Below, piece after piece: positions 33,842-44,071 of a stretch of 64,000 bases of DNA. The position numbers were made by a program, and so were the translations under genes. Source of the DNA: AP-15 sp963747735 (GTDB taxonomy: Bacteria > Pseudomonadota > Alphaproteobacteria > ATCC43930 > CGMCC-115725); assembly GCA_963747735.1 (NCBI GenBank), contig CAVVGE010000007.1:620001-684000 (forward strand). Direction: 5' to 3'. Every line of letters starts with the position of its first letter. Positions within the stretch are counted from its first letter, which is position 1. The notes beneath the pieces are model-generated. The model saw nothing but the letters and a program-made list of their open reading frames with translations. It did no database searches and was not told the origin of the DNA.

Positions 33842-35146
33842 CTAGGACCCCGAGAGTTGTTGAAGAAACATTTTACGAACCTGGCCTCTTCCAATTTTGT
33901 CTGAAAACAAGGTGTAGTCGTTACGCTCCATCCGCACACGGCCGAATACGATGGCGGGAGCAATGCCAAGTTGTTTCGCAAAACGCTCGATTGGCTCTGC
34001 GGATTTCGCTATCCGCGCAGGGGAACGAGCCCACAACTCTTCCGGTATTAGTAAATTTCTCGCGAATTCATCGGCCTCCTGCTCGAATTCGTCGATTGTC
34101 GGATTGTGTATGGTGTCGAAAAACCCGGAAGTGAGTCCGGTACGATAATGTAGAATCACATGGGCCAGTTCATGCAAAAGTGTGAACCAGAAATTATCCA
34201 ATCTGTCATTTCTAAGGGTCAGCCCGATTACTGCAAAATCATCGACAAGGAATGCTGCCCCATCAACACTCATTCCTGCAATCTGCGGCTCTACGATCAC
34301 AATTATGCCATGCTCGGCCAGCAACAAGAGTGCTCGGCTAGGGCCGTCCTCTCTGGCACTTAGTGCAACGAGCACTTTAAGCCAAGAAACATCAAGCGAT
34401 CGATATTTAATATTTTTGTACCGAAACTTTGACAAAACTCTTCTTGTGACTTGCGCTTTCCATGCCAATAAAAGCCAATCACCAGAGTGATTCTCAATAT
34501 TTAGGCCGGTCCGTAGAAGCGACGGGGTACCATATTCGCCGACATGTTCTGCAACGGTCCTTTTAAGTTGGCTCAAACCATTTTCGTCGGACTGATCGGC
34601 TTTATCTAGCCATCCTTGCGCTCTCGCATGCTTCAAGATTTTTTGCGCTTCGGCCTGTGACATCTCATAAAAGGGTAGCCATTTTTCCTGAAGCGGGCTT
34701 GAAAGATCGGCCCTCAGTCGGACACCCAGCGTCCGGGCGATGCGGGTTAAATTTCCGAGACTTATGCTCCGATAATTTTCGGCTTCGTAGCGTTGGATTT
34801 GCTGCTCAGGTAGGAAGAGTCGCCTAGCCAACTCTTTCTGGGACCAACCATGAGCGACCCGTGCCACGACGAGAAGTGCTCCGAGGTCGCTCCCGGCTCG
34901 CGCTAGCAACCTCTCTGGTTTTCCGTGCTTTGCCTCGTGATAAGCTTGTAGAAGGTCGCTGAGTTCGTTTCGCTCCGTAATGAGAGACCGTCGAATCCCG
35001 TCGATCAGTACGCGTGGCAATCCCTGTACTATCGATTCGAGCACGTGCTTGGACGATAGCGCATGCGAAATCTGTTCGATCGCAACAGCCGTCTCGCGGG
35101 CTTGCCTGTCGTTCGCGATAATTGTGGCGAGTGGCATAGGCGACAC
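33842..35146 (-). CDS. Xre HTH protein fused to ImmA/IrrE zinc metallopeptidase
   Basis: 434 residues. Residues 1-80 are helical with a HigA-like look. An Xre helix-turn-helix lies at about 88-145 (GWSQKELARRLFLPEQQIQR). A middle domain follows, then an ImmA/IrrE peptidase with HELAH at 325-329 and the third-ligand segment EQEADEFARNLLIP (Glu at about 357). In ImmA/ImmR and IrrE/DdrO the protease cuts a repressor in response to DNA damage or invasion; here the DNA-binding and protease parts are in one chain. The DNA is visibly more A/T-rich than the flanks (for example 34380-34500), which suggests transfer. The start could also be the Met at 35137. Confidence 0.85.
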   Translation of the reverse strand: MSPMPLATIIANDRQARETAVAIEQISHALSSKHVLESIVQGLPRVLIDGIRRSLITERNELSDLLQAYHEAKHGKPERLLARAGSDLGALLVVARVAHGWSQKELARRLFLPEQQIQRYEAENYRSISLGNLTRIARTLGVRLRADLSSPLQEKWLPFYEMSQAEAQKILKHARAQGWLDKADQSDENGLSQLKRTVAEHVGEYGTPSLLRTGLNIENHSGDWLLLAWKAQVTRRVLSKFRYKNIKYRSLDVSWLKVLVALSAREDGPSRALLLLAEHGIIVIVEPQIAGMSVDGAAFLVDDFAVIGLTLRNDRLDNFWFTLLHELAHVILHYRTGLTSGFFDTIHNPTIDEFEQEADEFARNLLIPEELWARSPARIAKSAEPIERFAKQLGIAPAIVFGRVRMERNDYTLFSDKIGRGQVRKMFLQQLSGS

Positions 35147-35369
35147 GCAAACGCATCAGATATGATGGGTCAAGGCGTCTGGATCCGCGTTGTTCAGCGC
35201 AGCTTTCGCGCAGCGCCAACACCGATACCGGGCTCGCGCCGTTAGAATCGTCCATAGAGTGACGAACTAGGCAATGCCGCTGTCTGGAAAGCCGTTTGGA
35301 TTGAAATCGGAAATTTGGTGTGCTGGGTTATCGTCCGATCAGGGGCATACCCGGCCGATCTTGACGCGC

Positions 35370-35562
35370 GGGCCGGACGGCGAGGTCGCGCTCACACCCG
35401 ACTCTCGGCACCTACCTTCTCCCTCAGTAATCGACCGCCCGGCCCCGCCGCTTGCCGCCACCAGCTCGCCAGAGACGGCCGTTCCGAGGCAAGGCGGACC
35501 GCGACGAACGCGACCTCCGCAGCATCCACCATGCGGCAGATGGCGTTGCCTCGCGGCGAGTG
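35370..35562 (-). pseudogene. SDR 3'-end fragment, copy A
   Basis: About 190 bases match the 3' end of the complete SDR gene (37993-38811) and also about 50 bases beyond its stop. The readable part is SPRGNAICRMVDAAEVAFVA, after which a deletion of about 10 bases shifts the frame. There is no start and no upstream part of the gene, so it is a remnant. The match to the region downstream of the intact gene shows that a DNA segment, not just a coding domain, was duplicated. Confidence 0.8.
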
Positions 35563-35619
35563 ACGGAGCCGCGTGACGGTTGATGGCACTACGGGAAATC
35601 CTGGATGCCGTCGTAGCGC

Positions 35620-35701
35620 GTAGGATGGGCTGAGCATCGCGAAGCCCATCATCCCGGTATTTCGAGGAATGATGGGTTTCCCTTCGGTTAACCCATCCTA
35701 C
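35620..35701. repeat. Palindromic intergenic element, copy 2 (GTAGGATGGG ... CCCATCCTAC)
   Basis: An 82-bp relative of the element at 13861-13938, with outer arms TAGGATGGG / CCCATCCTA and inner GAAGCCCATCAT / ATGATGGGTTTC. It lies between SDR fragment A and hisC. Confidence 0.85.
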
Positions 35702-35795
35702 GACTGGTGCGATTCGGCCTAACACTGGCGAGCGGCGATCGCGAACCCGGTCCGCGATGGCATAAGCTGGCGCTCGACCCCGACAGGACGCCCCG

Positions 35796-36875
35796 ATGAA
35801 CCCATTCTGGAGCCAGATCGCACGTGAGCTTTCGCCATATGTGCCCGGCGAGCAGCCGCGCATCGCCAATCTGGTGAAGCTCAACACCAACGAAAGCCCG
35901 TTCGGGCCTTCGCCGCTCGCGCTGCAAGCGATGCGGGCCGCCGCCGCCGACACCCTGCGCCTCTATCCCGATTCCGAGGCGACCGAGCTGTGCGAGGCGC
36001 TCGCCGGCCATCACGGCGTGAGGCCCGAACAGGTGTTCGTCGGCAATGGTTCGGACGAAGTGCTCGCGCATGCTTTCGTCGCGCTCTTGAAACAGCCGAA
36101 GCCGCTGCTGTTTCCGGACGTCACCTACAGCTTCTATCCGGTATGGGCGCAATTGTTCGGCCTCGCCTGCGAAACCGTACCGCTGGACGGCGGAATGCGC
36201 GTCAGGGTCGAAGATTATCGGCGCGAGGCGGGATCGATCGTGATCGCCAATCCCAACGCGCCGACCGGCGTCGCGCTGCCGCGCGCGGAGATCACCCGAC
36301 TGCTCGAGGATCATCCCGACATCCCGGTGCTGATTGATGAGGCCTATGTCGATTTCGGCGGCGAGAGCGCGGTGCCGCTGATCGCCAACCATCCGAACCT
36401 GCTGGTCGTGCAGACGATGTCGAAGTCGCGCGCCTTGGCCGGCTTGCGCGTCGGCTATGCGCTCGGCGATTTGGGACTGATCGAGGCGCTCCGCCGCGTG
36501 AAAGACAGCTTCAATTCCTACCCGCTCGGCCGCATTGTCCAGGCGGGCGCGACGGCTTCGGTTCGCGACGACGCCTACTTCCGCCAGAGCTGTGCCAAGG
36601 TCATCGCTGGACGCGAAGCGATGACGCGGGAGCTGATCAGGCTCGGCTTCGCCGTTCTGCCGTCGAGCGCGAATTTTGTCTTCGCCCGGCATCCGGCGCG
36701 GGGCGGATCGGAATTCGCGGCGGCGCTGCGCGAACATGCGGTGCTGGTCCGGTACTTCAACAAGGCGCGCACGGCGCCCTATCTGCGCATCACCGTCGGC
36801 ACGGAAGACGACGCCCGGCGGCTGATCGCGGCGGCGGTGGATATCCTGGGGTCGAACAACGGACTGCCGCGTTAG
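35796..36875 (+). CDS. hisC: Histidinol-phosphate aminotransferase
   Basis: 359-residue PLP enzyme of fold type I. Visible residues are NTNESPFGPSP near the N-terminus, FVGNGSDEVL, NPNAPTGVALP, LIDEAYVDFGGES (PLP-pyridine Asp) and the Schiff-base Lys in TMSKSRALAGLRVGYALG (about 206-223). It converts imidazole-acetol phosphate to histidinol phosphate with glutamate and may also act on aromatic amino acids. It is not with other his genes; it stands between two SDR gene fragments, so it may be an extra, transferred or relocated copy. Confidence 0.95.
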   Translation: MNPFWSQIARELSPYVPGEQPRIANLVKLNTNESPFGPSPLALQAMRAAAADTLRLYPDSEATELCEALAGHHGVRPEQVFVGNGSDEVLAHAFVALLKQPKPLLFPDVTYSFYPVWAQLFGLACETVPLDGGMRVRVEDYRREAGSIVIANPNAPTGVALPRAEITRLLEDHPDIPVLIDEAYVDFGGESAVPLIANHPNLLVVQTMSKSRALAGLRVGYALGDLGLIEALRRVKDSFNSYPLGRIVQAGATASVRDDAYFRQSCAKVIAGREAMTRELIRLGFAVLPSSANFVFARHPARGGSEFAAALREHAVLVRYFNKARTAPYLRITVGTEDDARRLIAAAVDILGSNNGLPR

Positions 36876-36997
36876 AGCAGTATCCGGCGCGGTTCGATCA
36901 TCTTTTTCGTTATCTCGGCTCCCGGAACGCGCGCCGACCGGCCGTCCGGGGGGATCTGGAATCCACGTGGATGGCCGGTCAGTCTGGCGGCTTGCTT

Positions 36998-37251
36998 TGC
37001 TCAGTAATACACTGACCGCCCGGCCCCGCCGCCTGCCGCGACCAGCTCGCCGGAGACCGCCCAGGCCTTTTCCGAGGCGAGGAAGACCGCGACGAAGGCG
37101 ATGTCCGAGGCGTCCACCATGCGGCAGATGGCGTTGCCGCGCGGCGAATCCGGAGCGAAGTCCCGCCGCTCCGCCTCTTCCGGGGATATGCCGAGCTAGG
37201 CGGCGCGGGCGACAATGAGGCTCGGTGCGGGCCGTGCCGGGATGGATGCTG
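36998..37251 (-). pseudogene. SDR 3'-end fragment, copy B
   Basis: About 250 bases match the last third of the SDR gene at 37993-38811. The frame from ISPEEAERRDF through SPRGNAICRMVD to GRSVYY and its TGA stop is intact. A TAG stop interrupts it upstream (at about 37194), and a 9-base deletion breaks the LTAARAT region. No start or cofactor-binding half is present. It lies between hisC and hicBA. Confidence 0.8.
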
Positions 37252-37290
37252 ATGCTGGGCGCAGATCCCGGCGCGCTGCGGGCGAGGGCC

Positions 37291-37680
37291 TTAGCCGGCG
37301 CCTTGCTCGGCGAGGGCGGAGCGGACCAGAAAGGCCGAGCGGCTGAGGCCCTGCGCCCGCGCTTTGGCGTCGATTTCACGCAAATCCCGCGCGGTCACGG
37401 TGATATTGACCCGCACGGTGCGGTCCGATACGCCGGCACTGACCAGGAACGCCACGCCGTCGCGAAAATCAGGGTTTCGCATGACCTTGTCGAGCGAGGA
37501 CGGCTGGGGCGGAGGCTCACCGTCCTCGTGCATCTCTTCGAGCGCCAGAGCGAGCGCTTCGGCCGCCATGGACTTGGCCTCGTCGAGCGTGGCACCGGCG
37601 GAGACGCAGCCCGGAAAGTCGGGAAAGCTGACGCCGTAGGCGCTGTCGGGGTCTTTGTGGATGATCGCGATATAGTCCAT
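37291..37680 (-). CDS. hicB: HicB-type antitoxin
   Basis: 129 residues from ATG 37680 (MDYIAIIHKDPDSAYGVSFP). The HicB partial RNase-H-like fold is seen in DSAYGVSFPDFPGCVSAG and EAKSMAAEALALAL. The C-terminal ribbon-helix-helix DNA-binding part has VRVNITVTARDLREIDAKAR and GLSRSAFLVRSAL. It follows hicA by 11 bases. It should bind HicA and repress the promoter upstream of hicA. Confidence 0.93.
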   Translation of the reverse strand: MDYIAIIHKDPDSAYGVSFPDFPGCVSAGATLDEAKSMAAEALALALEEMHEDGEPPPQPSSLDKVMRNPDFRDGVAFLVSAGVSDRTVRVNITVTARDLREIDAKARAQGLSRSAFLVRSALAEQGAG

Positions 37681-37691
37681 GACCTCGGGCC

Positions 37692-37883
37692 TCAATGCAG
37701 TTTCAGGCCGCTCTGCCGCTCGATCGAGCGCAAGGTGCCGATCGGGATGTCGTGCACCGGGTGCGGCACGATCACTCGCCCCCGCTTCTGCGAATGGCGA
37801 AACACGTGATGGCTGCCCTTGACGCGGCTGAGCGCCCAGCCGTCGCGCTCGAGCGCCCGAATGATATCTCGGCTGGCGGCCAT
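37692..37883 (-). CDS. hicA: HicA-type mRNA interferase toxin
   Basis: 63 residues, the normal size. It has a double-stranded-RNA-binding-like fold with the catalytic His in KGSHHVFRHSQKRGRVIVPH, followed by DIPIGTLRSIERQSGL. It is the first gene of the hicAB pair on the minus strand, between SDR fragment B and the complete SDR gene. Confidence 0.94.
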   Translation of the reverse strand: MAASRDIIRALERDGWALSRVKGSHHVFRHSQKRGRVIVPHPVHDIPIGTLRSIERQSGLKLH

Positions 37884-37992
37884 CCGCCGAATCTATACGC
37901 ACCCATAGTCAGAGACCATCGATCGCGACGCTGGCGGCGGGCCGGACGGCGAGGTCGCGCTGACACCCGAGTTTCGGCCTCTTTTTCTCGGC

Positions 37993-38811
37993 TCAGTAAT
38001 AGACCGACCGCCCAGCGCCGCCGCTTGCCGCGACCAGCTCGCCGGAGACCGCCCAGGCCTTTTCCGAGGCGAGGAAGACCGCGACGAACGCCACCTCCGC
38101 AGCGTCCACCATGCGGCAGATGGCGTTGCCGCGCGGCGAATCCGGAGCGAAGTCGCGCCGCTCCGCCTCTTCCGGGGAGACGCCGAGCTGGGTGGCGCGG
38201 GCGGCGGTGAGGCTCGGCGTGCGCTCGGTGCGGGTCGTGCCGGGGTGGATGCAATTGACCGTGATCCCGTGACGGCCGAGCTGGACCGCCAGCGTTTTTG
38301 TCATGTGCACCAGGCCGGCGTTGCGCGCGCCGCCGCTGAGATTGCCGGCGTTGCGGGCATTGCCGCCGCTGATGTTGATGATGCGGCCCCAGCCCGCATT
38401 CTTCATGAGCGGAATCACGGCACGGGAGCAGCGCAGCGCGCCCACATACTTGACGTTGAAATCCTCGATCAAATCCTCGTCGACGACGGTTTCGATCGGA
38501 CCGGTCGCGGTCGCCGAGCCGCCCGGTGCCGACCCGCTGTTTATGAGGATGTGCACGCCGCCCAGCTGCCGTGCCGCCTCGGCGACCATATGGTCCACCT
38601 GCTCCTTGCTGGTGACATCGGCGGCGAGGGGAAGGATGCGCCGGTTCGTCTCGGCAGCCAATTCTCGCGCCGTCGTCTCCAGATCCGCTTTGTTCCGGGC
38701 CACGATCGCCACATCGGCCCCTTCGCGCGCCAATTCGCGCGCGATGGCCTTGCCGATGCCCCGGCTGCCGCCGGTCACGATCGCATGCTTGTCCTGCAAT
38801 CCGAGGTCCAT
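37993..38811 (-). CDS. SDR-family protein lacking the catalytic Tyr-x3-Lys
   Basis: 272 residues. The Rossmann motif TGGSRGIGKAIARELA (about 14-29) and INSGSAPGG in place of NNAG show cofactor binding. The catalytic segment, normally Ser then YxxxK, reads INISGGNARNAG and then GGARNAGLVHMTKTLA: Gly stands for Tyr and Asn for Lys. PGTTRTE follows as in active SDRs. Either chemistry is different or the protein binds nucleotide without the usual reaction. Two partial copies of its 3' end occur at 35370-35562 and 36998-37251. It is divergent from the TPP-enzyme gene. Confidence 0.88.
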   Translation of the reverse strand: MDLGLQDKHAIVTGGSRGIGKAIARELAREGADVAIVARNKADLETTARELAAETNRRILPLAADVTSKEQVDHMVAEAARQLGGVHILINSGSAPGGSATATGPIETVVDEDLIEDFNVKYVGALRCSRAVIPLMKNAGWGRIINISGGNARNAGNLSGGARNAGLVHMTKTLAVQLGRHGITVNCIHPGTTRTERTPSLTAARATQLGVSPEEAERRDFAPDSPRGNAICRMVDAAEVAFVAVFLASEKAWAVSGELVAASGGAGRSVYY

Positions 38812-38989
38812 GGCACTCTCTCCTTGTCAAAGCGACCGCGATATTGCTGGCCCCACGGCTCATTGTTCTTGCTGAGAGAACCTGGTGCAAGGGTGCAATA
38901 CCCGGCACCGATGGTCGGTTGATGCGCGTTGTGTTGCGGCGGGGGGCGGGGCAAGCTGGGCGCGGCCGAAAGAGTGGGAGGACCACGCG

Positions 38990-40729
38990 ATGACGATCGA
39001 GCCGATGCTGAGCGAGGAGATGCCGGCGAATGTGCTGGTGGCGCGGGTGCTCGCGGAGGCCGGGATCGAGATGGTGTTCGGCATTTCGGGCGGGCATACC
39101 GGGCGCATCGTTTCGGGGTTGGGGCAGCACCAGAATTCGATCCGGACCGTCTTGGTGCGCGAGGAAAGTCTGGGGGGCGTCATGGCCGAGGTGTATGGCC
39201 GGCTGACGCGGCGGCCCGGCGTGTTGCTCGGACAAGGACCATGGGTGCTCGGCAACGGGTTGATCGGCACGATCGAGGCCTATCTCTCGAGCTCGCCGAT
39301 GCTGCTCCTGACCGATTTCAGCGACGCGCCGCGCTTCGGCCTGCACGCGCCCTATCAGCAGGGGACCGGCGATTGGGGCAGCTGGGACGCGCGCCGCGCC
39401 TTTAGCGGCGTCACCAAGCACGTGATGCAGGCGCACGATCCGATCGCCGCGGTGCAGGCGACCCAGCTCGCGATCAAGCATGCGATGGCCGGGCAGCCGG
39501 GGCCGGTCGCCGTCCTCTACAGCCATGATTCGTTGGCCGGCACCGTCGCCCCGGACTCGCAGCCGCGGCTCTACCCGACCCGCCATTATCTGCCGTCGGT
39601 GCCGCCGCCCGCCGAGCCGCGGCAGGTCGAGGCTGCAGCTGCGGCGCTCGCCGCCGCGCAAAAGCCGGTGCTGGTCGCCGGCAACGGCGTGCGCATCGCC
39701 CAGGGCTACAAGGCGCTCCAGAAGCTCGCCGAAACGGCCGGGCTGCCGGTCGCGACGACGGCCGCCGGCAAGGGCGTCTTTGCCGAAACCCATCCCTTGG
39801 CGCTCGGCGTCTTCGGCACCTTTGGCACCGCGGCGGCGAACGCCTGCGTCGCCGAATCTGATCTCGTCGTGGTCGCCGGCTCGAAATTGAGCCCGAGCGA
39901 CACCGCCTGGGAAAATCTCGCGCTTCTCGACCCGACCCGGCAAAGCTTTATCCAAATCGACATCGAGCCGCGCAACGCATCGTGGAACTACCCGGCCGAG
40001 CACCTCTTGATCGGCGATGCCGCGATCGTGCTGAGCCAGCTCGTCGAGGCCCTGGGGGCGCGCGGCGGGCCGCGCCAGGCGGCGGCGGAGCGCCGGGTTG
40101 CGGCCCATCGCGAGCGCCACGGCTATTTCAACGACCCCGCCTATTTCGCCGACGAGGTGCCGATCCTGCCGCAGCGCGCGATCGGCGAATTGCAGCGCGC
40201 CTTGCCCGAAGATGCGATCGTCACCTGCGACGCTGGCGAAAACCGCATCATGATGACGCATTTCTATCAGACCAAGCGCGCCGAGGGATTTTTGCAGGCG
40301 GCGGGCTCCGGGCCGATGGGTTTCGGCATCCCGGCAGCCCTCGGGGCAAAGCTCGTCCATCCCGGCCGGCCGGTCGTCGCGGTCTGCGGCGACGGCGGCT
40401 TTGCGATGACGATGAACGGGCTGATGACCGCGGTCGAGCAAGACATCCCGATTACCGTCGTCGTCTTCAACAACAACGCGCTCGGCTGGGTATTGCACGG
40501 CTCGGGCCCGTTTGCCGCCGAGCTCAGGGATTGGGACCATGCCGCGATCGCCCGCGCGATGGGCTGCCGCGGCGTGCGGGTCGAAGACCCGGCGGCGCTG
40601 GGGCCGGCGTTGCGCGCCGCGCTCGCCGCGCGCGAGCCTTGCGTCATCGACGTGCGGACCTCGCTCAAAACCACCTTTGCCGACATCACCTCGCAGCTCG
40701 CCAAGGACGCTTCGCCCCGGCGGCGTTGA
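38990..40729 (+). CDS. Thiamine-pyrophosphate enzyme of the acetolactate synthase / benzoylformate decarboxylase group
   Basis: 579 residues from ATG 38990 with GGGAGGA upstream. The N-terminal Pyr domain has the catalytic Glu in VREESLGGVMAEVYGR. The central Rossmann domain has KPVLVAGNGVRIAQ, and the C-terminal PP domain has GDGGFAMTMNGLMTAVEQDI and NNNALG (GDG-x-NN magnesium/TPP motif). The AAGSGPMGFGIPAALGAK stretch is typical of the superfamily. No small regulatory subunit is near, so it is likely catabolic (decarboxylase, lyase or sulfoacetaldehyde-type) rather than the branched-chain enzyme. It is divergent from the SDR gene. Confidence 0.9.
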   Translation: MTIEPMLSEEMPANVLVARVLAEAGIEMVFGISGGHTGRIVSGLGQHQNSIRTVLVREESLGGVMAEVYGRLTRRPGVLLGQGPWVLGNGLIGTIEAYLSSSPMLLLTDFSDAPRFGLHAPYQQGTGDWGSWDARRAFSGVTKHVMQAHDPIAAVQATQLAIKHAMAGQPGPVAVLYSHDSLAGTVAPDSQPRLYPTRHYLPSVPPPAEPRQVEAAAAALAAAQKPVLVAGNGVRIAQGYKALQKLAETAGLPVATTAAGKGVFAETHPLALGVFGTFGTAAANACVAESDLVVVAGSKLSPSDTAWENLALLDPTRQSFIQIDIEPRNASWNYPAEHLLIGDAAIVLSQLVEALGARGGPRQAAAERRVAAHRERHGYFNDPAYFADEVPILPQRAIGELQRALPEDAIVTCDAGENRIMMTHFYQTKRAEGFLQAAGSGPMGFGIPAALGAKLVHPGRPVVAVCGDGGFAMTMNGLMTAVEQDIPITVVVFNNNALGWVLHGSGPFAAELRDWDHAAIARAMGCRGVRVEDPAALGPALRAALAAREPCVIDVRTSLKTTFADITSQLAKDASPRRR

Positions 40730-40777
40730 GGGGGCGGCGTTGAGGGGGCCTGCCGGTAGCCGGCGCTGAGCGGAATG

Positions 40778-40876
40778 CTTCGAGACGCGCCCGTTGGGCG
40801 CTCCTCAGCATGAGGTATCCGTTATAGATTATGAAGTTGCTCATTCTGAGGAGGCCGCGCAGCGGCCGTCTCGAAG
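40778..40876. repeat. 99-bp palindromic intergenic element
   Basis: The outer arms CTTCGAGACG (40778-40787) and CGTCTCGAAG (40867-40876) are perfect, and the inner arms GCTCCTCAGCATGAG / CTCATTCTGAGGAG pair imperfectly. It is a common alphaproteobacterial intergenic repeat. Just before it a 15-bp unit with GGCGGCGTTGAGG is duplicated in tandem at about 40727-40757. Confidence 0.75.
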
Positions 40877-40958
40877 AGCCTGCCTCCGGCGAAAGCGGGG
40901 GACGTACGGCGCCGGCCCAGCCCGGTTCATCTTTTCGCAAACCTCTGAGGAGGCACGG

Positions 40959-42152
40959 GTGGGATCGACCTCTAATATCGACCGGGTGCTGAGCGAGGCC
41001 GTCGCCGCCGGCGAGGTGCCGGGTGTCGTGGCGCTGGCGGCGAGCGATCGCGGCATCCTGTACCAGGGGGCGTTTGGCCGGCGCGATATCGCCGGCGGCC
41101 CGGCGATGACAATCGACACGGTCTTTCGCATCGCCTCGATGACCAAGGCGGTGACCTCGGTCGCGGCGATGCAGCTGGTCGAGCAAGGAGCGCTCTCGCT
41201 CGACGAGCCGATCGGCGGGGTTCTGCCCGAGCTCGCGGAGCCTTATGTGCTGAAGGGGTTCGACGCCGCGGGGAAGCCCCGGCTGCGCCCGGCGAAACGG
41301 CCGATCACCTTGCGGCATTTGCTGACCCACACCGCCGGGTTCGGCTACGAGATGCTGAGCGGCGATTTGATCCGCTATATCGCCGCGACCAAAACGCCAT
41401 CCACCAGCACCGGGCAGCTGGCGTCGCTGCGGCTGCCGCTGCTGTTCGATCCCGGTGACAAATGGGAGTACGGGATCAATCTCGACTGGGTCGGCCGCGC
41501 GATCGAAGCCGCCAGCGGCCAGACGCTGGACCGTTATTTTCGCGACCGTATCTTCGCTCCGCTCGGGATGGCGGACAGCGGCTTTGAGCTTTCTCCGCGC
41601 CAGAATGCGCGGCTGGTGCGGGTGCATCAGCGCCGGGCTGACCGGTCGCTGGAGCCGATCACCGTCGATATGCCGCCGCGTGACCCCGAGTTCTGGGCCG
41701 GCGGCGGCGCGCTTTATTCAACCGGGCCGGACTATCTGGCCTTTCTGCAAATGCTGCTCGGCGGCGGAAAGCTCGGGGGTGGAAAGCTCGACGGCGCCGG
41801 GCTGCTGCGGCCGGAAACCGTCGCCGAAATGGGAAAGAACCAGGTCGGCGACCTCGCCGCCGGGATCATGCGCACGGCGATGCCGGAGCGGACCAACGAT
41901 TTCGTGCTGTTTCCCGAGGGGACCTGCCGCTGGGGGCTCGGCTACATGATCAACACCGAGCCGGGCGCCAACGGGCGCAGCGCCGGCAGCCTCAGCTGGG
42001 GCGGCGTCTTCAACAGCTATTACTGGATCGACCCGGCGAACCGCGTCGCAGCCGTGATCATGACGCAGATCCTGCCGTTTGCCGATCCGCAGACACTCAC
42101 CCTTTGCGGCGCCTTTGAGCGCGCGGTCTACGCCAGCCTCGGCAACGCCTGA
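40959..42152 (+). CDS. Serine hydrolase of the class C beta-lactamase / esterase family
   Basis: 397 residues from GTG 40959, chosen because TGAGGAGG lies at good spacing and the family homology starts here. The nucleophile motif is S60-M-T-K63. The second motif is Y171-G-I-N, with RHLLTHTAGFGYE between. The C-terminal Gly-rich motif is SLSWGGVFNSYYWID. It has no signal peptide, so it is likely a cytoplasmic esterase or peptidase-like enzyme rather than an antibiotic-resistance enzyme. A short duplication, GGKLG-GGKLD, lies in a surface loop (41763-41792). Confidence 0.9.
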   Translation: MGSTSNIDRVLSEAVAAGEVPGVVALAASDRGILYQGAFGRRDIAGGPAMTIDTVFRIASMTKAVTSVAAMQLVEQGALSLDEPIGGVLPELAEPYVLKGFDAAGKPRLRPAKRPITLRHLLTHTAGFGYEMLSGDLIRYIAATKTPSTSTGQLASLRLPLLFDPGDKWEYGINLDWVGRAIEAASGQTLDRYFRDRIFAPLGMADSGFELSPRQNARLVRVHQRRADRSLEPITVDMPPRDPEFWAGGGALYSTGPDYLAFLQMLLGGGKLGGGKLDGAGLLRPETVAEMGKNQVGDLAAGIMRTAMPERTNDFVLFPEGTCRWGLGYMINTEPGANGRSAGSLSWGGVFNSYYWIDPANRVAAVIMTQILPFADPQTLTLCGAFERAVYASLGNA

Positions 42153-42202
42153 GGGCGACACCGCCCCTCAAAAAAGCCGCATGCCCGTGCTAATAAGGCG
42201 CG

Positions 42203-44067
<1,865 letters not shown>

Positions 44068-44071
<4 letters not shown>

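Noticed and set aside
37772..40540. 922-codon minus-strand frame covering the TPP enzyme, the SDR gene and hicA
   Set aside because: Conflicts with three genes with clear motifs; no domain in the product.
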